Shown: in pieces, positions 1 to 7,802 of the stretch
Layout of the letters: every line of letters begins with the position of its first letter
How positions within the stretch are numbered: the stretch's first letter is position 1
Source of the DNA: Streptomyces sp. MH60
GTDB lineage: Bacteria > Actinomycetota > Actinomycetes > Streptomycetales > Streptomycetaceae
NCBI RefSeq assembly: GCF_002939385.1
Contig: NZ_MULI01000052.1
Location: 1-49,937, forward strand
Length of the DNA stretch: 49,937 nt
Direction: 5' to 3'
Notes under the pieces: generated by a model
What the model saw: the letters and a program-made list of their open reading frames with translations, nothing else
What the model was told of the DNA's origin: nothing
Databases searched by the model: none
Program-made: the position numbers and the translations under genes

Positions 1-956
1 GCCTCGTCGTCCGGGCCGAGGTCGCGCTGGCCGCCCCCGCCGACACCGACCCGGAGCGGCTGCGTACCTGGGCCCGCGCCCTGCGCGGCGGCGGCCGCGT
101 CCCCCGCACCGGCGACGCCCCGGGGGACCGGGACGAACTCCTCGGCGTGGACGCCGAACTCGCCGCCCGCCCCGTGCCCCTGTGGCAGCGGCTGGGCCCG
201 CTGTCCCCGATCGCCGCGCGCACCGCCCTCGGCTGCGCGCTGGCCGGGTACGCCTCCCTCGCCCTCGGTATCGGCCGCCCCTACTGGGCCCTGGTCACCG
301 CCGCCGCGCTCTACCAGACGAACCTGACCCTGACCTGGAGCCGGGCCGTGCAGCGCGTCGTCGGCAACCTCGCGGGGGTGCTGCTGTTCGCCGCCATAGC
401 CCCGCTGGCGCACCTCGGGCAGGCGCTGCTCGTCCTGTGCTGCCTCGCCCTCAACTTCGGCGCCGAGGCCCTCATCACCCGCAACTACTGGCTCGGCAGC
501 GTCTGCGTCACCCCGATGGCCCTGCTCGTCACCGAGTTCGCCGGCTACCAGGCCCCCGGCGACCTGATGACCGAGCGGGCCGTGGACACCCTCGTCGGGG
601 CCCTGGTCGGCTTCCTCGCCGCCGTCGTCGTCACCAACCGGCGCGCCGGGAGCCGCGTCGAACAGGCGGTGGCCGCGGCCGACCGCGCCCGGGAGCGCGC
701 CGCGCGCCTCCTCGCCGAACCCGCCCCCGCCCCCGGCGCCCTGGAGGCCGCCCGCCGGGGCCTGGCCGCCGCGCTGACCGACCTGCGGGCCACCGCCGAC
801 GGGGCGGCCGGTGAATGGTGGGGGCGCGCACTGCCCCAGGAGAGGGTCGTGCTCGCCGAGCGGTCCGGACACCGTACGCTCGCCGAGGCGGTGCGACGCC
901 AGGCAGCGCGTCCGGACCGGGACGCCGGCACCAGAACGGAGGACGTACGGCCATGA
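1..956 (+). CDS. FUSC-family membrane protein (aromatic acid exporter type), C-terminal part
   Basis: The reading frame is open from the first complete codon at position 3, so this gene enters from the left and its start lies outside the window. The visible part has several hydrophobic segments (around 210-330, 355-460 and 590-640 in the DNA). The cluster LTLTWSRAVQRVVGNLAGV resembles the repeated motif of FUSC/aromatic-acid-exporter membrane proteins. A hydrophilic Ala/Arg-rich tail follows the last membrane segment, as expected for the cytoplasmic end of such proteins. The stop TGA overlaps the next ATG (ATGA at 953-956), so it is translationally coupled to the MarR regulator, which suggests a regulator and efflux pair. 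The family call is from pattern only; another polytopic membrane protein remains possible. Confidence 0.7.
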   Translation, partial: LVVRAEVALAAPADTDPERLRTWARALRGGGRVPRTGDAPGDRDELLGVDAELAARPVPLWQRLGPLSPIAARTALGCALAGYASLALGIGRPYWALVTAAALYQTNLTLTWSRAVQRVVGNLAGVLLFAAIAPLAHLGQALLVLCCLALNFGAEALITRNYWLGSVCVTPMALLVTEFAGYQAPGDLMTERAVDTLVGALVGFLAAVVVTNRRAGSRVEQAVAAADRARERAARLLAEPAPAPGALEAARRGLAAALTDLRATADGAAGEWWGRALPQERVVLAERSGHRTLAEAVRRQAARPDRDAGTRTEDVRP

Positions 957-1516
957 CCGCAACCGACGGGGGAGCGAACGGCGGGGGAGCCGGTGACGGC
1001 GGGACGGGGCCCGGCGGCGACACCGTGGCCGCGGTCGTGCGTCAGTGGCGCGCCGTCCGCCCGGACCTCGACACCGGGCCGATGGAGATCATCGGGCGCA
1101 TCAACCGCTGCGCCGCCCTCCTCCAGCAGGCCGAGGACGCCCCGCTGCGCCGGGCGGGCCTCAGCCGCGCCGAGTTCGACCTGCTGGGCGCGCTGCGCCG
1201 CACCGGGCACGAGCTGACCCCCGGGGAGCTGGCCCGGGAGACCTTCTCCTCCGGCGCCGCCGTCACCAAGCGCCTCAAGCAGCTCACCGAGCGCGGCCTC
1301 GTCGAGCGGCGCGGCGACACCCGCGACCGCCGGGTCGCCCACGTCCGCCTCACGGACGCCGGACGCGAGCTCGTCGACGGCATCCTCCCCGAACAGCTCG
1401 CCTACGAGTCGGCCGTCCTGTCCGGCGTGGACGGCCCCCGGCAGGACGAGCTGGCGGCGCTCCTCGGCGGACTGCTGGGCCAGCTGGAGGGCCGTCTGGA
1501 CGCGCTGCGGGCCTGA
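953..1516 (+). CDS. MarR family transcriptional regulator
   Basis: A 187-residue protein. It starts at an ATG overlapping the upstream stop, with GGAGG about 10 bases before it. The centre carries a MarR winged helix: an LSRAEFDLLGAL helix, ELTPGELARETFSSGAAVTKRLKQL as the helix-turn-helix, and the wing VERRGDTRDRRVAHVRLTDAG with the usual DxRxxRV signature. A Gly-rich N-terminal extension of about 25 residues is probably disordered. MarR proteins bind palindromic DNA as dimers and are usually released by small phenolic ligands. Being coupled to an FUSC-like exporter, it most likely controls that exporter; this is inference from position. Confidence 0.9.
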   Translation: MTATDGGANGGGAGDGGTGPGGDTVAAVVRQWRAVRPDLDTGPMEIIGRINRCAALLQQAEDAPLRRAGLSRAEFDLLGALRRTGHELTPGELARETFSSGAAVTKRLKQLTERGLVERRGDTRDRRVAHVRLTDAGRELVDGILPEQLAYESAVLSGVDGPRQDELAALLGGLLGQLEGRLDALRA

Positions 1517-1567
1517 GCGCCCCGCTCATGTGCCTGCCGACGGCGGCGGCCTCCCGCGCCGGGCGGA

Positions 1568-2332
1568 TCAGCGCTCGTCGCCCGCCCGGTACACGCCGAA
1601 CATCGCGCCCTGCGGGTCCCGCAGCACCGCGATGCGCGGCCCGTCGGGCACGGAGGTCGGCTCCATGAGCACGGTGCCGCCGCCGTCGGTCGTGTCGACC
1701 GCGACGGTGTTCACGTCGGCCACCGCGAAGTACGGCAGCCAGTGCGCCGGTACCTCGTGCGGGAACTTGTCGTCCATCGTCACCATGCCGCCGAAGTCCG
1801 CCCCGTCGATCCCCCACTGCGGATAGCGGTCCGAGGCGCCGACGCTCCAGCCGAACACCGTCGTGTAGAAGTCGGCCGCCCGGTCGGGCTCCCGGGTCAG
1901 CAGCTCCACCCAGCCCAGCGAGCCGGGCGCGTTGAACAGCCCGGCACCGGGGAACGAGCGCCCCTGCCACACCTGGAACACCGCCCCGGTCGGATCGGCG
2001 GCCATCGCGACCCGGCCCGCGTCGAAGACGTCGGCGGGCCCCTGGAGCACCGCCCCGCCGGCCGCCGTCACCTGCCGCACGGCCGCGTCCGCGTCGCGCA
2101 CGGCGAACGACACGTTCCACGCGACCGGCTGCCCCTGCTGGTGCAGCGGCGTCAGGGCGGCGACCGGCGCCTCGTCGAGCCGGGCGATCGTGTAACCGCC
2201 CGCCTGCTGCCGCGGGTCCGGCTCCGGGTACCAGCCGAACAGCTTGGTGTAGAACCGCTTGGCCGCTTCCAGGTCGGTGGTTCCCAGCTCCGCCCAGCAG
2301 GGCCCGCCGGTCACCGGTTCGTGGAGCTTCAT
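1568..2332 (-). CDS. VOC family protein with two glyoxalase-like domains
   Basis: 254 residues starting MKLHEPVTGG. AAGGA lies 9-10 bases upstream of the ATG, so this start is preferred over an in-frame one 29 codons earlier. Two tandem VOC halves are visible. The first begins GGPCWAELGTTDLEAAKRFYTKLFGW and contains PVAWNVSFAVRDADAAV and DPTGAVFQVWQ. The second begins SLGWVELLTREPDRAADFYTTVFGW and ends DPQGAMFGVYR. This is the layout of the actinobacterial Cfp30B-like family (two betaalphabetabetabeta modules, about 250-260 residues). The substrate is unknown. It is convergent with the MarR gene, leaving 51 bases between them. Confidence 0.87.
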   Translation of the reverse strand: MKLHEPVTGGPCWAELGTTDLEAAKRFYTKLFGWYPEPDPRQQAGGYTIARLDEAPVAALTPLHQQGQPVAWNVSFAVRDADAAVRQVTAAGGAVLQGPADVFDAGRVAMAADPTGAVFQVWQGRSFPGAGLFNAPGSLGWVELLTREPDRAADFYTTVFGWSVGASDRYPQWGIDGADFGGMVTMDDKFPHEVPAHWLPYFAVADVNTVAVDTTDGGGTVLMEPTSVPDGPRIAVLRDPQGAMFGVYRAGDER

Positions 2333-2453
2333 CGTGCTGGCGTCCTTCCGCCGGGGCCGCAGACCGTCCGTCCCCCTCCAGCACGCTAAGGCCGGGCCGG
2401 GGCCGCGGCCATCCGGCACGTACGCGCCCCGGCCGCGGACCCTCCCCGGCGGC

Positions 2454-2846
2454 TCAGAGCCCCGGCCGGTAGCGCAGCGGATGCTCCGCGGGCACCTCCA
2501 CCAGCACGATCCGGGTGCCGTCCGGGTCCGCGACCCACATCTCCACCAGCCCCCACGGCTCCTTGACCGGCGGTCGCACGATCTCCACGCCCTTGGCGCG
2601 CAGTTCCTCGTGGGCCGCCGCCGCGTCCTCGACCTGGAGCCACAGGAGGAGCCCTGGGGCGAGGGGAACCTCGGAGCGTCCGGAGACCTCCAGGAAGCCG
2701 CCGCCGAGGAAGTAGACGGTGCCCCGCTCCGGACCGGTGCCGAACTCCCGGTGGACGGCGAGGCCGAGCTGCTCGCCGTAGAAGGCGCGCGAGCGGTCGG
2801 GGTCGGTGGGGCGGAGCAGGGTCCGGCTGCTGAGTACGTGCACCAT
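2454..2846 (-). CDS. VOC family protein (single glyoxalase-like domain)
   Basis: 130 residues from MVHVLSSRTLLRPTDPDRSR. A longer in-frame start exists 30 codons upstream but reads into the promoter of the divergent acetyltransferase gene. Single-domain VOC signatures are visible: TLLRPTDPDRSRAFYGEQLGL at the N terminus, LLLWLQVEDAAAAHEELRAKGV in the middle and VADPDGTRIVLVEVP near the end, where DPDG..I.L.E is the classical last strand with a metal-ligand position. It may be an isomerase or a binding or resistance-type protein; nothing in the neighbourhood gives a substrate. Its 5' end faces the GNAT gene across 82 bases. Confidence 0.85.
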   Translation of the reverse strand: MVHVLSSRTLLRPTDPDRSRAFYGEQLGLAVHREFGTGPERGTVYFLGGGFLEVSGRSEVPLAPGLLLWLQVEDAAAAHEELRAKGVEIVRPPVKEPWGLVEMWVADPDGTRIVLVEVPAEHPLRYRPGL

Positions 2847-2928
2847 GCCTCCCGACCCTAGGGGACCGGCGACGGCGTTACGCTCATCGGTGCCCGCGCC
2901 GTGCCCGAGACCGAACCGGAGACGCCCC

Positions 2929-3468
2929 ATGGACACCGCCGCCAGCCCGCTGACCTACCGCGACGCCACCGACGCCGACGTGGACGCGCTCGTGGCGCTC
3001 ATCGAGTCCGCGTACCGGGGCGACGCGAGCCGGGCCGGGTGGACCACCGAGGCGGACATCCTCCAGGGGCAGCGCACCGACCCGCAGGGCGTGCTGGAGG
3101 TCGTCAAGGCGCCGGACAGCCGTCTGCTGACGGTGGAGCGGGACGGCCGGATCGTGGCCTGCTGCCAGCTGGAGCACCGGGGGGCGCACGCCTACTTCGG
3201 GATGTTCGCCGTCAGCCCGGCGCTCCAGGGCGAGGGACTGGGCAAGACGATCATCGCGGAGGCGGAACGGCGGGCCCGCGCGACGTGGGGCGTCACGGAG
3301 ATGCACATGACGGTGATCTCCGTGCGCGAGGACCTCATCGCCTGGTACGAGCGCCGCGGCTACCGCCGTACGGGAGAGATGACCCCCTTCCCGTACGGCG
3401 ACGAGCGCTTCGGCGTCCCGCAGCGCGACGACCTCCAGTTCGAGCTGCTGGTCAAGCCGCTGGTGTGA
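2929..3468 (+). CDS. GNAT family N-acetyltransferase
   Basis: 179 residues from MDTAASPLTYRDATDADVDA. The GNAT core is clear. ACCQLEHRG is strand beta4 and AYFGMFAVSPALQGEGLGKTII is motif A with the acetyl-CoA loop (Q/R-x-x-G-x-G/A as QGEGLG). AEAERRARATWGVTEMHMTVISVREDLIAWYERRGYRRTGE is motif B with the terminal YERRGY signature. It transfers an acetyl group from acetyl-CoA to an unidentified amine. Its start region faces the VOC gene at 2846. It is convergent with the glycerophosphodiesterase, 42 bases apart. Confidence 0.9.
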   Translation: MDTAASPLTYRDATDADVDALVALIESAYRGDASRAGWTTEADILQGQRTDPQGVLEVVKAPDSRLLTVERDGRIVACCQLEHRGAHAYFGMFAVSPALQGEGLGKTIIAEAERRARATWGVTEMHMTVISVREDLIAWYERRGYRRTGEMTPFPYGDERFGVPQRDDLQFELLVKPLV

Positions 3469-3510
3469 GGCGAGTGCGCCGGATCCGGCCGCTGAGGCGG
3501 CTCGGGCCGC

Positions 3511-4194
3511 TCAGGCGGTGAAGCGGCCGGTGCGTTTGATCTCCGGGTAGTCGGTCGTCGCGCCGTCGAGGCCCAGGGCGCGCACCAGTCGCAGGTGGTC
3601 CTGGGTGTTCACGGTCCAGCAGAACACCCGCAGCCCCGCCTTGCGGGCCTTTCGCACGATCTCCAGCGTCACCCTGTTGATGTCCAGACACAGGGTCCGG
3701 GCGCCCGCCTCCACGGCGCGGTCCACGACCTCGGGGCCGTAGTACTGCGCCACCAGGGCGGTCCGCACCCCCGGCACCAGCCGGGCGATCTCGACGATGG
3801 CCTCGTCGTGGAACGAGATCACCTCCACCCGGTCCACCAGGTCCCGGCGGAGCATCACCTCGGCGAGGCCCCGTGCGGCCGCCGCGTCCTTGATCTCGGC
3901 CTGCAACGGCACCGAGACGGCGTCCAGCACCTCCTCGAAGACCGGGATCCGCTCCCCGCGGCCGGCGTCCAGGGCGCGCAGCTCCTCGAGGGTCTTGTCG
4001 GCGATCGCACCGGTGCCGTCGGTGGTGCGGTCCACGTCGGCGTCGTGCATGACGACGAGCGCGCCGTCCTTGCTCAGGTGCAGGTCCAGTTCGACGACGT
4101 CGAGGCCGGCCTGCTCGGCGGCGACGAAGGAGCGCAGGGTGTTCTCGGGTTCGACACCCATCGCTCCGCGGTGACCGATGGTGAGGAAGTTCAA
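3511..4194 (-). CDS. Glycerophosphodiester phosphodiesterase
   Basis: 227 residues if translation starts at TTG 4194, giving MNFLTIGHRGAMG. That is where family similarity begins, and GGAAG lies about 14 bases upstream. No ATG or GTG sits at that point, so the TTG start is a judgement. The GDPD signature is complete: IGHRGAMGVEPENT (catalytic His-Arg and Glu-Asn), DVVELDLHLSKDGALVVMHD (Glu-Asp-His metal and acid-base residues), then PLQAEIKD and the C-terminal VFCWTVNTQD. The enzyme hydrolyses glycerophosphodiesters to an alcohol and glycerol 3-phosphate. There is no signal peptide, so it is probably cytoplasmic. Confidence 0.92.
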   Translation of the reverse strand: MNFLTIGHRGAMGVEPENTLRSFVAAEQAGLDVVELDLHLSKDGALVVMHDADVDRTTDGTGAIADKTLEELRALDAGRGERIPVFEEVLDAVSVPLQAEIKDAAAARGLAEVMLRRDLVDRVEVISFHDEAIVEIARLVPGVRTALVAQYYGPEVVDRAVEAGARTLCLDINRVTLEIVRKARKAGLRVFCWTVNTQDHLRLVRALGLDGATTDYPEIKRTGRFTA

Positions 4195-4271
4195 GGCTCG
4201 ACTCGCTTCCGTCGACGTCGGCTGGGCAGGGCGGCAGCCTAACGGCCCTGCCGGACCGTTTCCCCCCTGCC

Positions 4272-4295
4272 GCGCCGGGTATACGAGCCCGGCGC
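4272..4295. repeat. Inverted repeat in the divergent 4195-4420 intergenic region
   Basis: Arms GCGCCGGG and CCCGGCGC (8 bp, perfect) flank the AT-containing loop TATACGAG. It lies between the divergent glycerophosphodiesterase and DUF6421-like genes. It could be a regulator site or a hairpin in the leader of the minus-strand transcript; nothing decides between these. Confidence 0.45.
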
Positions 4296-4355
4296 TCGAC
4301 AGGAAAAAATGCGGCGAAGTTGGGGGTGAGGCAGGATAATTTACGGAGCCTCCCC

Positions 4356-4385
4356 TTGATTGGAGAAACGTCGTATGTCTACGGT
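4356..4385 (+). promoter_or_regulatory. Candidate promoter for the DUF6421-SDR-threonine aldolase operon
   Basis: TTGATT at 4356-4361, an 18-base spacer and TACGGT at 4380-4385 match the Streptomyces housekeeping pattern (TTGAnn, TAnnnT). The predicted start near 4392 leaves a leader of about 29 bases with GGAGG at 4408-4412 before the ATG at 4421. Confidence 0.5.
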
Positions 4386-4420
4386 GTCTTGACGCAAGCT
4401 TCTCCCGTGGAGGATGGGAC

Positions 4421-5824
4421 ATGACGGAAATTCTTGTGCAGGTGGGTGTGGAGGAGAACGTTCCTCCGGCGAGCAGGGTGGTGGAGCACCCGGCCTGGCC
4501 CGTGCTCAAGGATGCCGTGGAGCGGATCCGGCCATGGCAGTCGAAGGACGGGTCGATCGACTTCGACGCCGAGGGCGCTCCCGAGCGGGCCGCCGCCGAG
4601 GACGCCGTACGCCGCGTCACGGCGGCCGTGCGCGAACTGTCCCCGCTGCTGCCGCACGACCGTGCCTACCACGAGGCCCTGGTGGCCGACCTCGGCCGCT
4701 GGGCCGACGGCGGCTTCGAGGTGCCCGACTTCCTCGACTCCCTGCTGGCCTTCCAGCCCGCCGCGAACCGCGCGGACGGCCTCCAGCACCTGGTCGTCTT
4801 CCCGATGTACACGCAGAACGGCAACCCGGACCGCAACCTCGAAGCGGTCGTGCTGCGCATGGTCTGGCCCGACTGGCTGGCCGAACTGGAGCGCACCCGC
4901 TACGACAACCCGCTGTTCTGCGGCATCACCTTCGAGGACTTCACGGCCGGCTACGACACCAACTCCGCCGTCCTCTTCCCGGAGACCATCGCCGTGCGCG
5001 AGGCCCCCGAGCGCTTCTCCTGGGGCGGCATCTTCTGCGACCGCGAGGCCGCCCGCTTCCGCCGCGTCACCGACGCCGCCGTGGACCTGCTGGGCCTGGA
5101 GCTGCCCGAGGACGTCGCCGCGATGGTCCACGACCAGAAGCGCTGCGAAGAGGCGTTCGTCCTGTGGGACATGGTCCACGACCGCACCCACAGCCACGGC
5201 GACCTGCCGTTCGACCCCTTCATGATCAAGCAGCGCCAGCCGTTCTGGATGTACGGCCTGGAGGAGCTGCGCTGCGACCTCACCGCCTTCAAGGAGGCCG
5301 TGAAGCTGGAGGCGGACGGCGTCCCGCAGGCCCGCGACGTGCAGTACGCGGTGCTCTTCGACCGCATGTTCCGCTTCCCGGTCACCGGCGAGCGGGTGCG
5401 CAACTACGACGGTCTCGGCGGCCAGCTCCTCTTCGCCTACCTGCACAAGCACGACGTCGTGCGCTGGACCGACAACAAGCTCTTCATCGACTGGCAGCGC
5501 GCCCCGCAGGTCACCAACCAGCTCTGCGCCGAGATCGAGAAGCTCTACCGCGACGGCATCGACCGCCCGAAGATCGTCCACTGGTTCGCCGGCTACGAGC
5601 TGGTCTCCACCTACCTCGCCCCGCACCCGGGTTCGAAGTGGGCCAAGGGCCCCGACGCCCTGGACCTGTCCCTGCCGCCGCGCAAACTCGTCGACGACGT
5701 GCTTCCGGACGAGTTTCCGCTGAGCATGTTCTACGAGGCCCTGTCCAAGAAGCTCAAGAAGGTGATCGCCTCGACCCGGGGCATCACCGGAGCCGCGGAC
5801 GGCGCCGAGCGGGCCGCCGCGTGA
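4421..5824 (+). CDS. DUF6421-like protein with metallopeptidase-like motifs
   Basis: 467 residues, ATG start with GGAGG 8 bases upstream. I recognise it as a conserved actinobacterial family (I believe DUF6421) of unknown function. There is no signal peptide or membrane segment. Residues 253-259 read HDRTHSH. Twenty-four residues further on, 281-286 read EELRCD, followed by a helix-like stretch. A His-x3-His pair followed by EExRxD is the arrangement of zinc ligands in gluzincin peptidases such as the dipeptidyl peptidase III group (HExxGH then EExRAD), although Asp254 stands where the catalytic Glu would be. Further conserved-looking blocks are VVFPMYTQNGNPDRNLE, GITFEDFTAGYDTN and LLFAYLHKHDVVRW. 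It heads an operon with an SDR and a threonine aldolase. The enzyme idea is inference. Confidence 0.85.
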   Translation: MTEILVQVGVEENVPPASRVVEHPAWPVLKDAVERIRPWQSKDGSIDFDAEGAPERAAAEDAVRRVTAAVRELSPLLPHDRAYHEALVADLGRWADGGFEVPDFLDSLLAFQPAANRADGLQHLVVFPMYTQNGNPDRNLEAVVLRMVWPDWLAELERTRYDNPLFCGITFEDFTAGYDTNSAVLFPETIAVREAPERFSWGGIFCDREAARFRRVTDAAVDLLGLELPEDVAAMVHDQKRCEEAFVLWDMVHDRTHSHGDLPFDPFMIKQRQPFWMYGLEELRCDLTAFKEAVKLEADGVPQARDVQYAVLFDRMFRFPVTGERVRNYDGLGGQLLFAYLHKHDVVRWTDNKLFIDWQRAPQVTNQLCAEIEKLYRDGIDRPKIVHWFAGYELVSTYLAPHPGSKWAKGPDALDLSLPPRKLVDDVLPDEFPLSMFYEALSKKLKKVIASTRGITGAADGAERAAA

Positions 5825-5901
5825 GCGACGGCGGCGGCACGCACGAACAGGCACGGCAGGCACGGCAGGCACACGCTCAGCAGGCTCGGGAGGCGAGGAC
5901 C

Positions 5902-6648
5902 ATGGGGAACGGGGCGCTCGACGGCGCGGTGATCGCGGTGGCCGGGGCGGGCGGACCCGCCGGACGGGCCGCGCTGCTGCGGCTCGCCGAGGCGGGTGCG
6001 ACCGTCGTCGGCGCGGACAACGACCCGGAGCGGCTGGCCGAGGCGGTGGACGCGGCACGCTACGCGCACGGCGGTGCCACCGTCACCGGCGAGACCGTCG
6101 ACCTGCTGGACCTGGACTCCACCCGGGCCTGGGCCGACCGCACCGAGGAGGAGTTCGGCCACGTCGACGGCGTCGTCCACCTCGTGGGCGGCTGGCGCGG
6201 CAGCAAGACCTTCACCAAGACCGAACTGGGCGACTGGGACCTGCTGGAGAAGCTGCTGGTCCGCACCGTGCAGCACACCTCCCTCGCCTTCCACGAGGCG
6301 CTCCAGCGCAGCGACCGCGGCCGCTACCTCCTGATCAGCGCCGCCGGCGCGTCCAGTCCCACCGCGGGCAACGCCGCCTACTCGGCCGCCAAGGCCGCCG
6401 CCGAGGCGTGGACGCTGGCCATGGCGGACTACTTCCGCAAGGCGGGGGGCGAGCAGGGACCGACGTCGGCGGCTGCGATCCTGGTGGTCAAGGCGTTGGT
6501 GCACGACGCGATGCGCGCCGAGCGCCCCAACGCGAAGTTCGCGGGCTTCACGGACGTGCGTGACCTCGCCGAGGCGGTCGCCGGTGTCTGGGACAAGCCC
6601 GCCGCGGAAGTGAACGGAAACCGTCTGTGGCTGACCGAGAAGCCGTGA
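5902..6648 (+). CDS. SDR family oxidoreductase
   Basis: 248 residues from ATG 5902, preceded by GGGAGGCGAGG. An alternative GTG at 5821 overlaps the upstream stop and would add a 27-residue Gln/Ala/Arg-rich tail lacking family similarity. The N-terminal Rossmann motif AGAGGPAG is at 14-21 and an NAD(P)-proximal acidic stretch GADNDPE at 37-43. The catalytic Ser146 lies in LLISAAG, and Tyr160-x3-Lys164 in YSAAK. DGVVHLVGGWRGSKTF takes the place of the usual NNAG block. A classical dehydrogenase/reductase with unknown substrate. It sits between the DUF6421-like gene and the threonine aldolase gene and overlaps the latter's start. Confidence 0.92.
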   Translation: MGNGALDGAVIAVAGAGGPAGRAALLRLAEAGATVVGADNDPERLAEAVDAARYAHGGATVTGETVDLLDLDSTRAWADRTEEEFGHVDGVVHLVGGWRGSKTFTKTELGDWDLLEKLLVRTVQHTSLAFHEALQRSDRGRYLLISAAGASSPTAGNAAYSAAKAAAEAWTLAMADYFRKAGGEQGPTSAAAILVVKALVHDAMRAERPNAKFAGFTDVRDLAEAVAGVWDKPAAEVNGNRLWLTEKP

Positions 6649-7715
6649 ATCCCCCGAAGACCGACGCGCGTCGCCATCACGACCCCGAGGTCCGCGGTTT
6701 CGCCAGTGACAACTACGCCGGGGCCCACCCGGAGGTGCTCGCCGCCCTGGCGCTGGCCAACGGCGGACACCAGGTCGCGTACGGCGAGGACGACTACACC
6801 GACAACCTCCAGCGCGTGATCCGCAGCCACTTCGGTTCCGGCGCCGAGGCGTTCCCGGTCTTCAACGGCACCGGCGCCAATGTCGTCGCGCTCCAGGCGG
6901 TCACCGACCGCTGGGGCGCGGTGATCTGCGCCGAGAGCGCGCACATCAACGTCGACGAGGGCGGCGCCCCCGAGCGCATGGGCGGCCTCAAGCTGCTCAC
7001 CGTCCCCACCCCGGACGGCAAGCTCACGCCCGAGCTGATCGACCGGCAGGCGTACGGCTGGGACGACGAGCACCGCGCGATGCCGCAGGTCGTCTCGATC
7101 ACCCAGAGCACCGAGCTGGGCACCCTCTACACGCCCGACGAGATCCGCGGCATCTGCGAGCACGCCCACGCGCACGGCATGAAGGTGCACCTGGACGGCT
7201 CCCGGATAGCCAACGCCGCCGCCTCGCTGGACGTCCCCATGCGGACGTTCACCAACGCGGTCGGCGTCGACCTCCTCTCGCTCGGCGGCACCAAGAACGG
7301 CGCCCTGTTCGGCGAGGCGGTCGTGGTGCTGAACCAGGACGCGGTGCGCCACATGAAGCACCTGCGCAAGCTGTCCATGCAACTCGCCTCCAAGATGCGC
7401 TTCGTGTCCGTGCAGCTGGAGGCGCTGCTGGCCAAGGACCTGTGGCTGCGCAACGCCCGGCACTCCAACGAGATGGCACAGCGCCTGGCCGAGGGCGTGC
7501 GCGCCGTGCACGGGGTCGAGATCCTCTACCCGGTGCAGGCCAACGCGGTCTTCGCCCGGCTGCCGCACGACGTGAGCGAGCGCCTGCAGCAGCGGTTCCG
7601 CTTCTACTTCTGGGACGAGGCGGCCGGCGACGTGCGCTGGATGTGCGCCTTCGACACCACGGAGGAGGACGTCGACGCGTTCGTGGCCGCCCTCAAGGAG
7701 GAGACGGCACGCTGA
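6645..7715 (+). CDS. Low-specificity L-threonine aldolase (PLP-dependent)
   Basis: 356 residues from GTG 6645, whose GTGA overlaps the SDR stop; another GTG lies 18 bases upstream in frame. It is a fold-type I PLP enzyme of the beta-eliminating lyase/threonine aldolase family. FASDNYAGAHPEVL is the N-terminal substrate loop. VFNGTGANVVAL binds the phosphate. VHLDGSRIANAAA carries the Asp (184) that pairs with the pyridine nitrogen. LSLGGTKNGA holds the Schiff-base Lys217. It cleaves L-threonine or allo-threonine to glycine and acetaldehyde. It is the third gene of a tightly packed operon, so glycine/serine metabolism may be the theme of the unknown first gene. Confidence 0.92.
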   Translation: MNPPKTDARRHHDPEVRGFASDNYAGAHPEVLAALALANGGHQVAYGEDDYTDNLQRVIRSHFGSGAEAFPVFNGTGANVVALQAVTDRWGAVICAESAHINVDEGGAPERMGGLKLLTVPTPDGKLTPELIDRQAYGWDDEHRAMPQVVSITQSTELGTLYTPDEIRGICEHAHAHGMKVHLDGSRIANAAASLDVPMRTFTNAVGVDLLSLGGTKNGALFGEAVVVLNQDAVRHMKHLRKLSMQLASKMRFVSVQLEALLAKDLWLRNARHSNEMAQRLAEGVRAVHGVEILYPVQANAVFARLPHDVSERLQQRFRFYFWDEAAGDVRWMCAFDTTEEDVDAFVAALKEETAR

Positions 7716-7764
7716 CGCGGGGCCCTCCCGAGTGTGCATAGGTATGCGGTCACCTGAAAAATCA

Positions 7765-7794
7765 TTGACCGATGGGTGATCGTATTCCTATGCT
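7765..7794 (+). promoter_or_regulatory. Leaderless promoter of the transglutaminase-like gene
   Basis: TTGACC (7765-7770), an 18-base spacer and TATGCT (7789-7794) are near-ideal. Only 8 bases separate the -10 box from the ATG at 7803, so transcription should start at or within a base or two of the start codon. No Shine-Dalgarno sequence is present. Confidence 0.75.
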
Positions 7795-7802
7795 CTGCGG
7801 GC

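Noticed and set aside
4236..4264. TAGGCT on the minus strand as promoter of the glycerophosphodiesterase gene
   Set aside because: The position 17 bases upstream reads GGGAAA, which is not a -35 match. Left uncalled.
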